Shown here: piece after piece, positions 10,230 through 22,679 of the stretch
How positions within the stretch are numbered: the stretch's first letter is position 1
Layout of the letters: the number at the start of each line of letters is the position of its first letter
Assembly (NCBI GenBank): GCA_011033025.1
Contig: WFMF01000038.1
Span: 62,001-126,000, forward strand
Source: Beroe forskalii
Lineage: Eukaryota > Ctenophora > Nuda > Beroida > Beroidae
Reading direction: 5' to 3'
DNA: 64,000 nt
Made by a program: the position numbers and the translations under genes
The notes under the pieces: generated by a model
The model's database searches: none
What the model saw: only the letters and a program-made list of their open reading frames with translations
What the model was told of the DNA's origin: nothing

Positions 10230-10600
10230 AAGCTTGTTTCAGCGACCGTGTAAGTTTGCTTATACGGTCTTCACTGAATAATAGTGCAAAAAAGCTAAAA
10301 ATGAAATTTGATTTTATAAAGGAGCACTCTAAAATCTACTTAAGCGACGAATCCGGACGAGGGTCGTCAGACCCGAGTGGGAATAAATACTGTTGTTTGG
10401 CCGTAGAATAGTCAGTCCCAGCTGTTTCCGGTCGGGGTATAATCCGGTTCCATGATCTCAGCTGTGACCGTATACCTACGATAATGAACTCGGCACGCCT
10501 CGTCCATTATCCAACTTACACAGTCTCGGCTGTCGCCTCGACCATGTAAGTTGCAGTATACGGTCACCACTTCGACATGTAACCGCTTATTATAAAGCTT
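10230..10600. mobile_element. Hairpin element copy 1
   Basis: The centre GACGAGGGTCGTCAGACCC (about 10357-10375) and neighbouring blocks (GGAGCACTC, AATACTGTT) are shared with the element at 51.84-52.15 kb. The right part folds as a three-way structure: GTGACCGTATAC (10464-10475) pairs with GTATACGGTCAC (10556-10567), enclosing GATAATG/CATTATC (10480-10486, 10505-10511) and CAACTTACA/TGTAAGTTG (10512-10520, 10545-10553). Both inner loops contain CTCGGC-n-CGCCTCG. The left part has GACCGT/ACGGTC near 10242. No coding capacity; non-autonomous. Confidence 0.75.
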
Positions 10601-12033
10601 GAAAATGGACCTGTGGAGTATGTCATTCATTCTTTTATTGTGTTCTTGGAACAGTAAATTATACATACTTTGGATGGACCAGATTTTCAAACCAATAAAG
10701 CAATATTATAAGGTAAAAACGGCAAAAAATGCCACGATCTGTGCAAAAATTATTTACAAAGGTTTTATTGTTGGAATGTGTTCTAATAGGTCCCATGAAG
10801 GTCTCCAAAGAGTGTTAAGATGCTACCTTGAAGGGAAAAGTCAGGAGGGCCACGCCCTTTTTCGACCGTGGGAAATTTTGAGAGAAAAATGAAAATTCAG
10901 TTTTAATATGATATATGACATGTGGGTACCCTAAACCTATGTTTTTTGGGACGGGGAATCGATTCCAAACACTTTCAAAGTCGTATCTACCTTCCTTGAC
11001 CCAAAACCGGCCACGCCCATTTTTGCGCAAGGCATTTTTGAGGTCTAAAAGCTATTTTTCAGATTAATGCGATATATGGCATGTAGGTACTCTAAACCCA
11101 TGTTTTTTGGGACGAGAAATCGATTCCGCACATTATCAAAGTCATATCTACCTTCTTTGCCCCAAAACCGGCCACGCCCACTTTTTGCGTATGGGATTTT
11201 TTGACCGCCACTAAGGTATTTTTCAGTGAAGTGCGATGTATGGCATGTAGGTACTCTAAACCTATGTTTTTTGGGACGATAAATCGATTCCACGCATTAT
11301 AAAAGTGGTATCTACCTTCCTTGACTCAAAACCGGCCACGCCCTTTTTTGCGCAAGACATTTTGAGGTCTAAAAGCTATTTTTCAGATTAATGCGATGTA
11401 TGGCATGTAGGTACTCTAAACCCATGTTTTCTGGGACGAGAAATCGATTCCACACATTATAAAAGTCGTCTCGACCTTCCTTGACCCAATATCAGCCACG
11501 CCCACTTTTTGCGTATGGGATTTTTGCCCACCATAAAGTTATTTTTCAGTTAAATACGATATTTAGGATGTAGGTACCCTAACCCATGTGTTTGAACAAA
11601 GAAATAGAATCGATTCCACACATTATCAAAGTCGTACTGAACTTCCTTGATCCGTTTGTGGCCACGGCTACTTTTTTGTGCAGAGTATTTTTGACCAGTC
11701 TAAAATCTATTGCTCAGTCACATAAGATATAAGGCATGTTGGTACTCTAAACATTTTATTATCACAATTGATTACCTATTGATTTTCTGAGTATCTGGTC
11801 AAACTAGCTGCAGTAGTTTAGGTTAGTCATTCGAGGTATAACACTTGTTGATGTTCTTCCCACATAAAAGTACATTGGTCTGCTATGGTCGTCCTCTACT
11901 GGTGATAGACAAAATTCTGGAAACAAAAACCAGCCCCGAAATCAAGGAGGCGCGGCAGTCAACTAATGTCTAACCTATGAAAACGGATGATGTATCCCTA
12001 TTCCTCCCAGCACACTACAAGGAATGAAATTTA

Positions 12034-13381
12034 TTGAATAGGAGGGATCTCACTCTCATGGGCAAAGGCACAATTATAAAATCTCTGATCTATGCGCAAT
12101 TCTCATACCTAGCTTCACCCATGATTAATCCATCAGTTACACTAATCAGGAAGATCGACACCATGACTTATAACTTGTGGGGCTGCAAGCGAGATAAGAT
12201 TAAACGGGAGGTGGTAAAAAGGAGCACTAGTTGTGGAGGTTTGGGCCTTTTCGATTTTTCAGAGTTTACTATAAGTCTTAAGCTGACTCTTATTAGAAAA
12301 ATATTGGATCCGAAATTCAAACATAACTGGAAGAACGTTTTAGTAAGTCAGTTAAAGTTTCCAAACGAACCTGAAATATCGATAGAAAATGCCCTCGCTC
12401 ACCCAAGCTATGTTATTGTTGGGGATTTATTAAAATGCTATCAAGATTGGAAAACTAAATCAACTACTGGCTACTGCTAAGGGCAGTTGTACGAACCATT
12501 GTGTCTGGAACAATGATAATATTACAGATATTGGCTACAGATTATGGAACAATGGTCTTATTGCACGTGGTATCTTGTATATTACAGATTTCATGGATGA
12601 TGATAACACCCTGATGCCATACAATCTATTCTGCGAACGCTGGAATTTAGATAGTACTGTTATTACCCCAAAAACCTATGTAGATATAAAAATGGCGATT
12701 AGAAAATTCAACTGCCCGATGGCGACGCATAGAGATATTTCCAGAATCGATAAGAAGGATAGCCTGCAATTTTTCAAGGACGCTAATAAAAATGTATGTA
12801 AATCGGTTAATGGAGGTAAAATCCGCGGTCAAATGCAGGTCACATCCTCACCAGACGATCTGCCTGCACTCAAAGCATGGACTACGCACCTTAATAAAGA
12901 TTATATAGACTGGACAGTAGTGCTAGATAATACCTTCAATAGCATTACCAACAATTATAAATTAATTCAATTTCAATATAAGTTACTTATGCGGATATCA
13001 ACCTGTAAATATATGAGATACAAAATGAAAATTGCAACGGATAATGGTCAGTGCAGTCTTTGCCATACCTCCTTAGAAACTCTAGAACATATATTCCTAA
13101 AATGCCCACACACACAGCTATTCCTAGATAAGCTGCAAAAATTCATTAAGAATAACATAGACGCCTATTATGATGATAGAAATAAGATATTCTTCATGCT
13201 ATGTAACCATATCGACCCGACCATTAATTATCTAAATCTATCTGCTAAATGGTACATAAGTAAGAACTTTCAAAACTCTAAGTCTCTAGATTGGCTAGAA
13301 TATACGAGATATACGAAATTCGCGTCAAACGGCGATAGATCAAATATCCGCGTTATTCTGCTGGAGAAGCTGACTCCGTGA
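12034..13381 (+). pseudogene. LINE reverse transcriptase C-terminal fragment
   Basis: The first part reads DLTLMGKGTIIKSLIYAQFS, the motif after the palm of non-LTR reverse transcriptases (LTLxGK-xxIIKSL). After a frameshift at about 12455-12480 the frame continues to a zinc-knuckle CSLCHTSLETLEHIFLKCP (C-x2-C-x8-H-x4-C), the zf-RVT motif of LINE ORF2 C-termini, and ends at a stop at 13381. The 5' endonuclease and palm regions are missing. It is a 5'-truncated or deleted, frameshifted, inactive copy. Confidence 0.8.
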
Positions 13382-13861
13382 TCTAAATACTCTTCATCTC
13401 TCTCGGTTATCTCGTTCCTGCTCTTCCCTCCCTGAATTCTATCTCTTTTTCTGACACCTTCAGATCTTGTGCTGTGCCAGGGTGGTGAAATCTGACGTGG
13501 TGAGGAGCTGTCTGCTGATGAGGTGTTATATGAAATTACAAAAAACCAAAAAAAAATCGAAAAATGTATGAAAAACACAAAAAAAAAGAAAAATAAAGCT
13601 AAAAAAGAACGTAAAACAAAATAAAAAGAAAATAAAAGAAAAATTTAGTTTATTTTAATTTATTTTAATTTATTTTGATTTATTTTAATTTATTTTTTTC
13701 ATATTTACTTTTATTTCAGGTATTTCAGATTTTGTGGGATGAAGGCTGAGGCAATAGACAAGGGAAAAATGTCACTGTTTAAGTCCATGTACACGATGAT
13801 GAATGTGACAGGATGTGAGAGCGCCCTAACAAGGAGCTCAGTGATCATTCGCCACACTCTG
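13382..13861 (+). mobile_element. LINE 3' tail and AT-rich microsatellite
   Basis: The stretch after the stop has A-rich runs (13540-13640), then TTTATTTTAA repeats (13645-13700). A short coding-like piece after TTTATTTCAG (about 13720-13860) reads MKAEAIDKGKMSLFKSMY with no family match. The insertion ends at about 13861, judged from the copy at 54.23 kb. Confidence 0.5.
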
Positions 13862-15269
13862 AGGTGCTTTTCTGCTCCTGCCCGACCAGTTCCTTTCCGA
13901 CTGCTACTGTCATAACTTTATAACTTTCTCCACTTCTCTGTTTGTTGTGTGCTCTGCTAGATCGAGGCTCTGCTGTTATTGAGGTGAAGTGTTTATCAAT
14001 CCTCACTCACTGGCTTTGAATTTTTCTCTCCGTCTTTCACTGGGGTCGATAAATTCATTAAAATGTCAGACATTCACTCCTCCTTTCCATCCTGGATAGA
14101 AAGGATGAAATATGGACATCCACTTATGTTAATATCAATTCAATGCCCAGCTGCCCTTCAAGATTTCTATGGCAGTGTATTTGTCTGAATACTTCCTTGT
14201 CAGCTATCCCTGTAGGCATCCAACTTGATCCCCATTCTTCACGACATGCCCAACCTTAAAACCTAACCTCTTGTTGTCTGCTCGGCTGGTATTGGGTCAA
14301 GGAAGGTCGACACGACTTTGATAATGTGCGGAATCAGTTTCTCGCCCCAAAAACTTGGGTTTAGAGTACCTACATGCCATATATCGCATTAATCTGAAAA
14401 AAAGCTTTTCTACCTCAAAAATGACTTGCACAAAAATGGGCGTGGCCGGTTTTGAGTCAAGGAAGGTAGATACGACTTTTATAATGCGTGGAATCGATTT
14501 CTCGTCCCAAAAAACATGGGTTTAGAGTACCTACATGCCTTACATCGAACTTCACTGAAAAATACCTTAGTGGCGGTCAAAAAATCCCATACGCAAAAAG
14601 TGGGCGTGGCCGGTTTTGGGTCAAGGAAGATAGATACGACTTTGAAAGTGTTTGGAATTGATTTCTCGTCCCAAAAAACATGGGTTTAGAGTACTTATAT
14701 GCCATATATCATATTAAAACTGAATTTTCATTTTTCTCTCATAATTTCCCACGGTCGAAAAAGGGCGTGGCCCTCCTGACTTTTCCTTTCAAGGTAGCAC
14801 CTTAACACTCTTTGGAGACCTTCATGGGACCCATTAGAACACATTCCAGCAATGAGGCCTTTGTAAATGATTTTTGCACAGATGGTTTCATTTTTTCTCT
14901 TATAAATAATAGATGATTGTCATTTATCACCATTATTTGCCTTCAAACATATGGCACGGTTTATGTTGGTTTAATCTCTGGAAGCTTTGTTATCACTAGC
15001 AGGGCCCATGGCCTCCGGCCACCGTTTACGATTCGCTTCAGCAATTCGTACAGTACAATGTAGTACCTACTGTAGTTCTTATCAGTGATGAAGTCATATT
15101 TTAATCGGGTGTGCCTATTCCTCTAAGTTATTTCTATATACCTGGTGGTGTCAAACGTCACTGGTACTTTCGTATGAACATTCCGATCATTGGTATGCTT
15201 GATTGGGTACTGAGTGGTGTCAGAGAGGTCTGTGACTATATATAAGGAAGACCGGACAGACAGATATAT

Positions 15270-16400
15270 ATTTATTTATCACAAAGATGTTCTTGTCTAC
15301 AAGAATACTCTTTTTCGTCATAATAGATTCATGAATCAATGGAACTACATGACAACTACTTTAATTTCATACCATGACAGTACCGATTGATTCGTTGATT
15401 TATTCTGTACAGTATTTTTCATTTTATAGAATTCCAGAATTTGGTAATTAAATTGATATTGATATTGAAATTTTATATTATTATGAATTGAAACTTATGT
15501 TGAATTTTTGGTAGAAATATCAATAGAGCTTAGCACAATATAGCTATATTTTCAATAAATTTGCAATTTATGATTGAATAAATTTACCAACCAATTACTT
15601 TTTTATAGGCTATGAAGACAAACTATGTCGAACATGTACCTAACTTGGAAACTATTTAAAGAAATTTGATGCATTTCATTGCTTCCACAGTGTCAAGATT
15701 AAATTATATATCTACCTGTGGTTAGCACTCAGAAGAACTGTTGGCTGATTTTGGCTTGATCTATTCAAACAACACCCGTGATTTCAGAATCGCCTGAGTA
15801 TCTTTTATTGAGATCCAGTTCTTTGGTTACTTATTTTATTTTGACAGTTTTTCAGTTTTTACATGCAAATTGATTCTCAGAATGAGACAATTTGTACTCA
15901 AACTATTCAATTATCAGCTCAGACTCTCAGATTGAATAGACCACTTTCAGTGCTTCTAAAGCACAAAGATGTTCTTGTCTACAAGAATACTCTTTTTCGT
16001 CATAATAGATTCATGAATCAATGGAACTACATGACAACTACTTTAATTTCATACCATGACAGTACCGATTGATTCGTTGATTTATTCTGTACAGTATTTT
16101 TTCATTTTATAGAATTCCAGAATTTGGTAATTAAATTGATATTGATATTGAAATTTTATATTATTATGAATTGAAACTTATGTTGAATTTTTGGTAGAAA
16201 TATCAATAGAGCTTAGCACAATATAGCTATATTTTCAATAAATTTGCAATTTATGATTGAATAAATTTACCAACCAATTACTTTTTTATAGGCTATGAAG
16301 ACAAACTATGTCGAACATGTACCTAACTTGGAAACTATTTAAAGAAATTTGATGCATTTCATTGCTTCCACAGTGTCAAGATTAAATAATTTATTTATCA
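15270..16400. mobile_element. 1.1-kb element with 424-bp direct terminal repeats
   Basis: Direct repeats 15282-15704 and 15964-16387 differ by one or two bases and enclose 259 bp. The element is flanked by the 12-bp duplication ATTTATTTATCA (15270-15281 and 16389-16400), which occurs once at the empty site in copy C (55472-55483). Ends are CAAAGATG...AAATA, not TG...CA, and the duplication is longer than usual for LTR elements. A miniature Penelope-like or TRIM-like element is possible; it encodes no protein. Confidence 0.8.
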
Positions 16401-17429
16401 ATTTATATATGAGGAAGAATTATAGTATATAGTAAGATGTTGAAAGAAGTCGTGAATTGGATATGAACTATTAATTTTTGAAATAATGTGGATCATGTGA
16501 AAAGACTTGATAAAAGTGATAAGTAGGAGAATTTTAGTTTAAATAATATTTAAACTAAAATGATCATATTATGATCATTCGTAATCAAGAATAATCATTT
16601 ATGATTGAATAATGAAAGATATTTTTCATCTTTCATTTCATATTTTAACCTTAGCTTCAGAATTTCACATTTGATTAAAATTGTAGGAGCAAAAAGATAA
16701 ACATTAAACGAAGAACTAGAATCGCTTTTACTTTTTTGAATGAACATTGTAAGTGGTTGGTCTTACAATTAATAACATCGAGTAACTATGGTTATTTATC
16801 GTTAGATCTACCAATTTCTTATTCAATTTCAATTCAATTTAATTTATTAAGCCATAAACCCATGGTTTTTAATTTGTATAAGGTTTTCAATTTTTCAACT
16901 TTACATGCTAACCGGTAAATTTCTAATAGGTAACTCAATGACATTTGCACTGATGAAGATTTGAAACTACTTTGCATTAAAAAGTCAGCTCGTTGTGGTT
17001 ATTCGTGTTGTGGAATTTGGCAATCACAGTGTTTTATTAGATCTACATTATAGATTTGAATTCATTAAGCGTTAATGAACAGTTAATTCATAATGAACCG
17101 TGATTTATTTTAGCTATAATATCATGATTAGAGATTCATTGTTATAGATAGTTGATACCAGTTTATATTCCAAGACATGAAGGATGAACAACACAATTGC
17201 TCAACTACATGAAAAAGTGCACTTATACGAATAGTAGATTTATTCTGCCATTCAATTTTAATTATTCTTGCTGTAAGTGTTTTGTTCATGCTCTGAAAAA
17301 CCATATATTCACATATTCAGGTATCTATGATATGATAATATGGAGAGTACCTGCAAGATTCTTTTCATCAAGTAAGTTTCTTATAATAATGAGTTACAAT
17401 TGGACTGATAAGTGGTATGGAGTTACCTT
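16401..17429. repeat. AT-rich right part of block A
   Basis: Same as 55484-56513. It contains GTTTAAATAATATTTAAAC palindromes near 16545 and short open frames without resemblance to known proteins. Confidence 0.6.
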
Positions 17430-18060
17430 TATGCAGCCACTGTGCGGTTCAAACTGACCGTCAAACGACAACCCGGAGTGAGAAATAGGGCCCTGGTTTA
17501 GCGTTCGCGCCGCACCTGTGCGCGGTAACCAGGCCCGGTTAGGCAGGGGAACACCTGTTCTGAGGAAGCGCGCCGCGCATCCAAACAGGGAGATATGTGT
17601 TTAGCAACTTGTGAGGGCGTTGCCATTTTTGTTGGTTTTTCACTTCATGTCGAATGTTTTGAATTTTTCAGTAATTTTCAGTCATAATTTTGATCTTTCT
17701 TTAGGGCTTTGGCGTTTGAGGGCGTTCATGCCAATCTCAAAAATTTTTTTATGAACTAAACATTATCCAGGCATTACTTTGTAAGTAATTTTGGTTTTTG
17801 GAAGAATGAGTTTGGGAGTACAGAGTAGTTGGGTAAAATTTCGGATATCTTATGATTTTTATATGATTTGATTGTATTTTCAGGTTTTTGGCCCCAATGT
17901 CATTTTTCGTACGACAAGGACCCGCCATGCTGATTCTCGAGGGTCTGTCAACGCCAGACAAAATGTCATTAGGCATTCTACCTATAGCTTCTGTAATTTG
18001 ATCCATTTGCCATGCAACAATTTCATGTATGTTATTTAAATTTTCAAATAGAATTTCTTT
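17430..18060. other. Unassigned, GC-rich start then AT-rich
   Basis: 17460-17590 is unusually GC-rich (GCGCCGC, GCGCGCC). 17600-17720 begins the degenerate repeat family described at 18060-19440. No gene recognised. Confidence 0.4.
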
Positions 18061-19440
18061 CTTCATCTTATGTTGAGTGTTTTTGAATCTTTTGCTCTTC
18101 AGTAATTTTCAGTCATGATTTTTAATTTTTTCCTGGGCTTTTTTTGTTTGTGAGGGCATTGCTGGTCTCAGATCTTTATTCTCTCTTCATTTCATGTTTG
18201 AAGATGAACAGTTTGCTCTAAATCCAGATCCCTAGTTTTAATAGCGTGATGACGCCCCTGGTTAAGGGGAAAACAGTTGTGTCATGTGTGCAGTCGCGTC
18301 AGGTGTGAAGTCTTCTGTCCAGGAAAGCAGTCAAAGAGGAGTTTAAGAGTTATAGCTCAGTGTAGTGATGGCATGACAAATGTTCGAAGCAGTATATATC
18401 CCCCATCTGATATTGTGTCAGTTGTTAAAAAAGTTGTTGAAGAAGAAGACTGAAGCCACAATGTTATGGTGTTTGGGCTTACAGAAGGAAATAAGGAAAA
18501 GCTCCATGAAAAGGTAGGGCAGTCATGGAGGAATTGAAGATAAGCCAAAGATTGAGGTCTGCAGAGTTGGAAAAGTTACTGACAAAAAGCCAAGACCAGT
18601 GAAGGTAACAATGGTAACTCACTTGTTGTCTCAGATTTATCTAAGGCATGTATGCTCAGACAATGTGATAGGTTTAAATCAGTGTTCTTGTCTCCTGACA
18701 GATCAGTTGAGCAAAGAGCTGAATATAGGACTCTGGTCGAGGAATTGAAGAAGAGAAGGGTTTCAGCACCAGGAAGAAGATATTTCATTCGTAATGGAAC
18801 TGTCAACAGTTTAGTAAATACTTGAGAATACTGATTAGGAAATGTATAGGATTTAGAATTGCTGTTGTAATATTTTGAGTACCTCAAAGAGGGTACATGC
18901 TTATTAAGCTAAAGATGAAGTGTTAGAGTAAATGTTTTCCCATTTGTGTTGCCTGAATGGAAAAATTGTTACATTACATTATTACAAGTTGAGTGTTTTG
19001 AATCTTTCGCCCTTTCAGTCATTTTCAGTCACAATTTTAATATTTTTTCTGAGCTGAAGCTTGTGAAGTTGTGAGGGCGTTGCTGGTCTCAGATCTTTAT
19101 TCTTTCTTCATTTCATGTCAAACGTGTTTTGAATCTTTAAGTTATTTTCAGTCATAATTTTAATCTTTCTTTTGAGCTGTTGCTTGTGAGGGCATTGCCG
19201 GTCTCAGATCTTTATGGCATTTATTGCTTGTGAGGGCATTAACATTCTTAGATCTTTAGGGATTCTTTCTTAATTTCATGTCAAGTGCTTTGAATCTTTC
19301 ACTCTTTCAGTCACAATTTTAATCTTTCTTCTGAGTTTTTAATTGTGAGGGCGTTGCCAGTCTCAGATCTTAATTCTGTCTTCATTTCATGTTGAGTGAT
19401 TTATGAAGCTGTCAGTAATTCTCAGTCATAATCTTATTAA
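18060..19440. repeat. Degenerate about 120-130-bp repeats around a LINE remnant
   Basis: A unit with TGTGAGGGCGTTGCCGGTCT, CAGATCTTTATTCT, TTTCATGT and CAGTCATAATTTTAATCTTT recurs near 17610, 18070, 18985, 19075, 19190 and 19260-19440. Copies vary in length and order. Confidence 0.65.
18360..18825 (+). pseudogene. LINE ORF1-type remnant
   Basis: The + strand gives, with frameshifts, NVMVFGLTEGNKEKLHEKV, KIEVCRVGKVTDKKPRPVKV, and a clean stretch SDLSKACMLRQCDRFKSVF LSPDRSVEQRAEYRTLVEEL then FIRNGTV. This order (NVxxFGLxE, RVGKxxxxKPRPVKV, FLSPDRTxEER, LVxELKxRR, RNGxV) is that of the RNA-binding first protein of many CR1/RTE-type LINEs. Several frame breaks make it inactive. Confidence 0.75.
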
Positions 19441-19895
19441 ACTTTCTTGAAGTAAGTACCTACCTATTTCGATAATTATGTGAAACTCAGAAGTAGTACT
19501 GGAATGATGCCAACATATAATCACTAACTCACTAATGACTTGCTATATTATTCAAATTCTTTTATCATAGTAAGGGTCTGACTGTAACCCCCTGTGAACT
19601 AAATAGTATAGTTTGAGTATGTTTTTCGGTAGTTCATAGGCCATAGATGCAGAAAAAAACTAACCAACTTCTGAGTTGGGCAGCCCCCCTTTTGGACCCT
19701 TTTCTTTCAAAATGGGCAAAAACTTTGAATGACAATATCTCAGCTTCTGATTGAGATACGAAGCCAATAAATACTTACCTTCCAAAGTTGGAGTTTGCAC
19801 GGGTTACACTGTAACTTGAGGGATTTTTATCAAAAGTGAGGGGATTTTGACTAACTTACTTGTGCGTGAACCAGAGCCCAAAATGAAGGCCCCAA
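19441..19895. other. Unassigned AT-rich DNA
   Basis: No repeat or gene recognised. Confidence 0.4.
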
Positions 19896-19899
19896 TTCC

Positions 19900-20270
19900 A
19901 TCAATTTAAGAGATATGAGAGCATTTTCCTATTAATTTCGATGAAGTGAGAGTGTTGTCTCACTTTGGCCCTCACTTTATCATTTGAATGAGGGCCTTTT
20001 CCTATCAACTTGTAAAGAGTGAGTGTTATCTCACTTTGGCCCTCACTTTCATCATTTGAATGAGAGCCATTTAGTATCAACTTGTAAAGAGTGAGTGTTT
20101 TTTCACTTGAGCCCTCACTTTTATCATTTGCACGAGGGCCTTTTCCAATCAATTTGGAAGAAGTGAGGGTGTTCTGAGTTCTCTCACCCTGCAATCTTTT
20201 GAATAAGAGCCTTTTCCCATCGAATTGGAAGAAGTGAGAGTGTTTTGTCACTTTCATCATTCAAAATTCA
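19900..20270. repeat. About 72-bp tandem repeat, five copies
   Basis: Unit: TTTTCCTATCAACTTGTAAA, AGTGAGTGTT, CTCACTTTGGCCCTCACTTT, CATCATTTGAATGAGAGCC. The minus strand is open for 119 codons only because the unit is divisible by three. Confidence 0.8.
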
Positions 20271-20274
20271 GCTT

Positions 20275-20620
20275 CGCATGTGAAACCTTGTAAATTTTCA
20301 CCTGCAGACACACCCAGAAATGTGAAACTTTAGAAAAATTCGCCTGCAGCTGGCTGTTGTAAACAAATTATTCATTACCAAATTGATGTTAGAGGCAGAT
20401 TCATGTGCAAAAAACCTTGAAAATTTTCGCCTGCGGCGGGCTGTTGTGATCATATCATTTTACTGAATTGATCCCATACGAAGTCTCAGAGGTAAAACCT
20501 TGAAAATTTTCGCCTGCGGCGAGCTGTTGTGAACAGTGAATTCTGATCAAATTATGTTACGTAATTGATCTTACACACAGTCTCAGATGTAAAACCTTCA
20601 AAAATTTCGCCTGCGGCACC
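20275..20620. repeat. About 100-bp tandem repeat, four copies
   Basis: Unit contains GTAAAACCTTGAAAATTTTC, GCCTGCGGCGAGCTGTTGTG and a CTGAATTGAT segment. Copies are diverged. Confidence 0.75.
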
Positions 20621-20819
20621 TAGAAAGGGACAGTAGGGATTCTGAATCAAAAATTGCCTTGCACTTGTTAATTGTTAGTGCTTTTGTAAGAAAAGCAAGC
20701 GGGCCTATTATCTTTCAAACTTAGGGGAGCCTTAGAAAACATGAAAAGTGTTGATTGAAAGTGAGGGATTTGGAATGGTGTAACCGAGGGATTTTTTCTT
20801 TTGAAGGTAAGAATAAATA

Positions 20820-21800
20820 CACCAAACTATGCAGAATGAGCACATTATGGGGGTAGAGCATAGTTTCAATTTCGTTACCCTTTTTAGTATTCGAGTTATG
20901 GACGAAAAACCCTTTTTAGCCCTACGATAATATGACCAAAATAGCCCTTTTCAATAAATGAGAACAGAAGATCGTAGAGACCTCAACAAGTACACTCGGG
21001 TATGCAGAATGAGCACATTATGGGGGTAGAGCATAGTTTCTAAGTCGTAACCCTTCGTGTTGAGTTATGGACGAAAACCCCTTTTAGCCCTATGCGTATG
21101 ACCAAATTGCCCTTTTCAATAAATGAGAACAGAAGATCGAAGAGACCTCAACAAGTACACTAGGGTATGCAGAATGAGCACATTATGGGGGTAGAGCATA
21201 GTTTCAATGTCGTTACCCCTTTAGTTTTCGAGTTATGGACGAAAACCTTTTTTAGCCCTATGTATGACCAAATTGCCCTTTTCAATAAATGAGAACAGAA
21301 GATCGAAGAGACCTCAACAACTACACTAGGGTATGCAGAATGAGCACATTATGGGGGGGTAGAGCATAGTTTCTCAATGTCGTTACCCTTTAGTTTTCGG
21401 AGTTATGGATGAAAAACCCTTTAGCCCTACTCATATGACCAAAATTAATCTGTTTCAATAAATGAGAACATAAGGTCGTAGAGAACTCAACAAGTACTTC
21501 TAAGCCATGCAGAATGAGCACATTATGGGGGTAGAGCATAGTTTCAATGTCGTTACTCCCTTTAGTTTCGAGTTATGGACGAAAACCCTTTTTTAAGCCC
21601 TAATGCCAGCATGACCAAAATTGCCCTTTTCAATAGATGAGAGCCGAAGACTGTAGAGACCTCAACAAGTACACTAGGTATGCAGAATGAGCCATTATGG
21701 TGGGTGAGCATAGTTTCTGGAATCGTAACCCCGTTCGTTTTCGAGTTATGACGGAAAACCTTTTTAGCCCTATGCATATGACCAAAATTGTCCCTCATCA
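20820..21800. repeat. About 167-bp tandem repeat, six copies
   Basis: Unit starts TATGCAGAATGAGCACATTA and includes GGGGGTAGAGCATAGTTTC, GTTTTCGAGTTATGGACG, and ATGAGAACAGAAGATCGTAG. Copies start near 20829, 21003, 21167, 21334, 21501 and 21671. A partial seventh lies near 22448. Confidence 0.85.
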
Positions 21801-21824
21801 ATTAATGACAACATAGGATTGTAG

Positions 21825-22432
21825 AGAACTCTGGATGGCAAGGCGATGGCTCAACTCAAGGGTAGTGTGCCTGTGTGACTCAAAGACCTGGTTCGCCAAT
21901 ATTTGTTTTATCAGTTATATTAACTCATACTCAGGAGACTGTAAGTCCTGAGCATGCTTCAGCACACCTGTGCTCTGACTTCGAGACAAGTTGGGGATCT
22001 GTGTTGATTGATCTTCGGATTTCATCTTATTACTCTTGTACTTCTGCACTCATACTCAGATAACATGGTTATTAAGGACGGTAAAGACACTCTCTGAAGC
22101 TTGAGGATGGACTATTGGACAAAGACCTCTATCATGTGCTTTCTAGCATCAAAATGTGGCAGGAGGACTATTGGGCGCCCATAAAACGACGTTTAACCTG
22201 CCTACTGGTCGTGACTCCATTTCATGCCCAGAATGGAGATAAGCCCGGGACCACATAGCTAGAACTACACTATTGAAGAAGACTTCTTATCACCCGAAGT
22301 CTCTTCGAGTTCTAACACAAGTCAAAGACTCTCTTCTGGATGGCATGGCGGCTCACAATCAAGGGTAGTGTGTGCCTTTGTGACTCAAAGACCTGGTTCG
22401 CTAATATTTGTTTTATCAGTTATAGAGAACTC
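21825..22432. repeat. Direct repeat pair 510 bp apart
   Basis: About 90 bp beginning CTGGATGGCA and including GACTCAAAGACCTGGTTCG occurs at 21828-21920 and 22338-22430. It looks like a copied flank or the ends of an unidentified element. No gene between. Confidence 0.6.
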
Positions 22433-22679
22433 AACAAGTATGCTGTGTTATGCAGAATGAGCTCATTATTGGGGAATAGAGCGTAGTCTTAAACTTCTAA
22501 GGTGTAGTCTTCAACTTCTAAGGTCGAAGAAGAATGGTTCCAATGTTCTTACCTATTTTTGTGTTTTCTGAAACTGAAAGCCCCTTTTCATTGAACCACG
22601 GAGGATGTACAAAGGTAGGTATATACAATATAGTTTTGACCATTATTATAGATTAAAATTGAAACTGCTGAGAAAGATA

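Larger units (their letters stand above)
10700..14915. mobile_element. Foldback-like element A, long inverted arms of subrepeats
   Basis: The left arm (about 10700-11750) and right arm (about 14280-14915) are inverted copies, each built from tandem subrepeats of roughly 170 bp. Each unit has TTTTTTGGGACGAGAAATCGATTCC, read here in parts, CTTCCTTGACCCAAAACC, GGCCACGCCC and a CATATATCGCATT-like stretch. Such arms are typical of foldback DNA transposons. No transposase frame is seen, so it would need help in trans. The centre holds a LINE fragment (12035-13861) absent from the related copy at 53.60-56.51 kb. Confidence 0.75.
11402..17429. repeat. Dispersed duplicated block, copy A
   Basis: Matches 53601-56513 in the same orientation. 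Copy A has three extra segments: 12035-13861 (LINE fragment), one foldback subrepeat at about 14447-14630, and 15282-16388 (direct-repeat element). Remaining parts differ by scattered single bases and short indels, so the duplication is old enough to have diverged but still easily aligned by eye. Confidence 0.85.

Noticed and set aside
10812-11293. Minus-strand open frames rich in RPKKHRF
   Set aside because: They lie in inverted arm subrepeats of the foldback element and recur with each unit.
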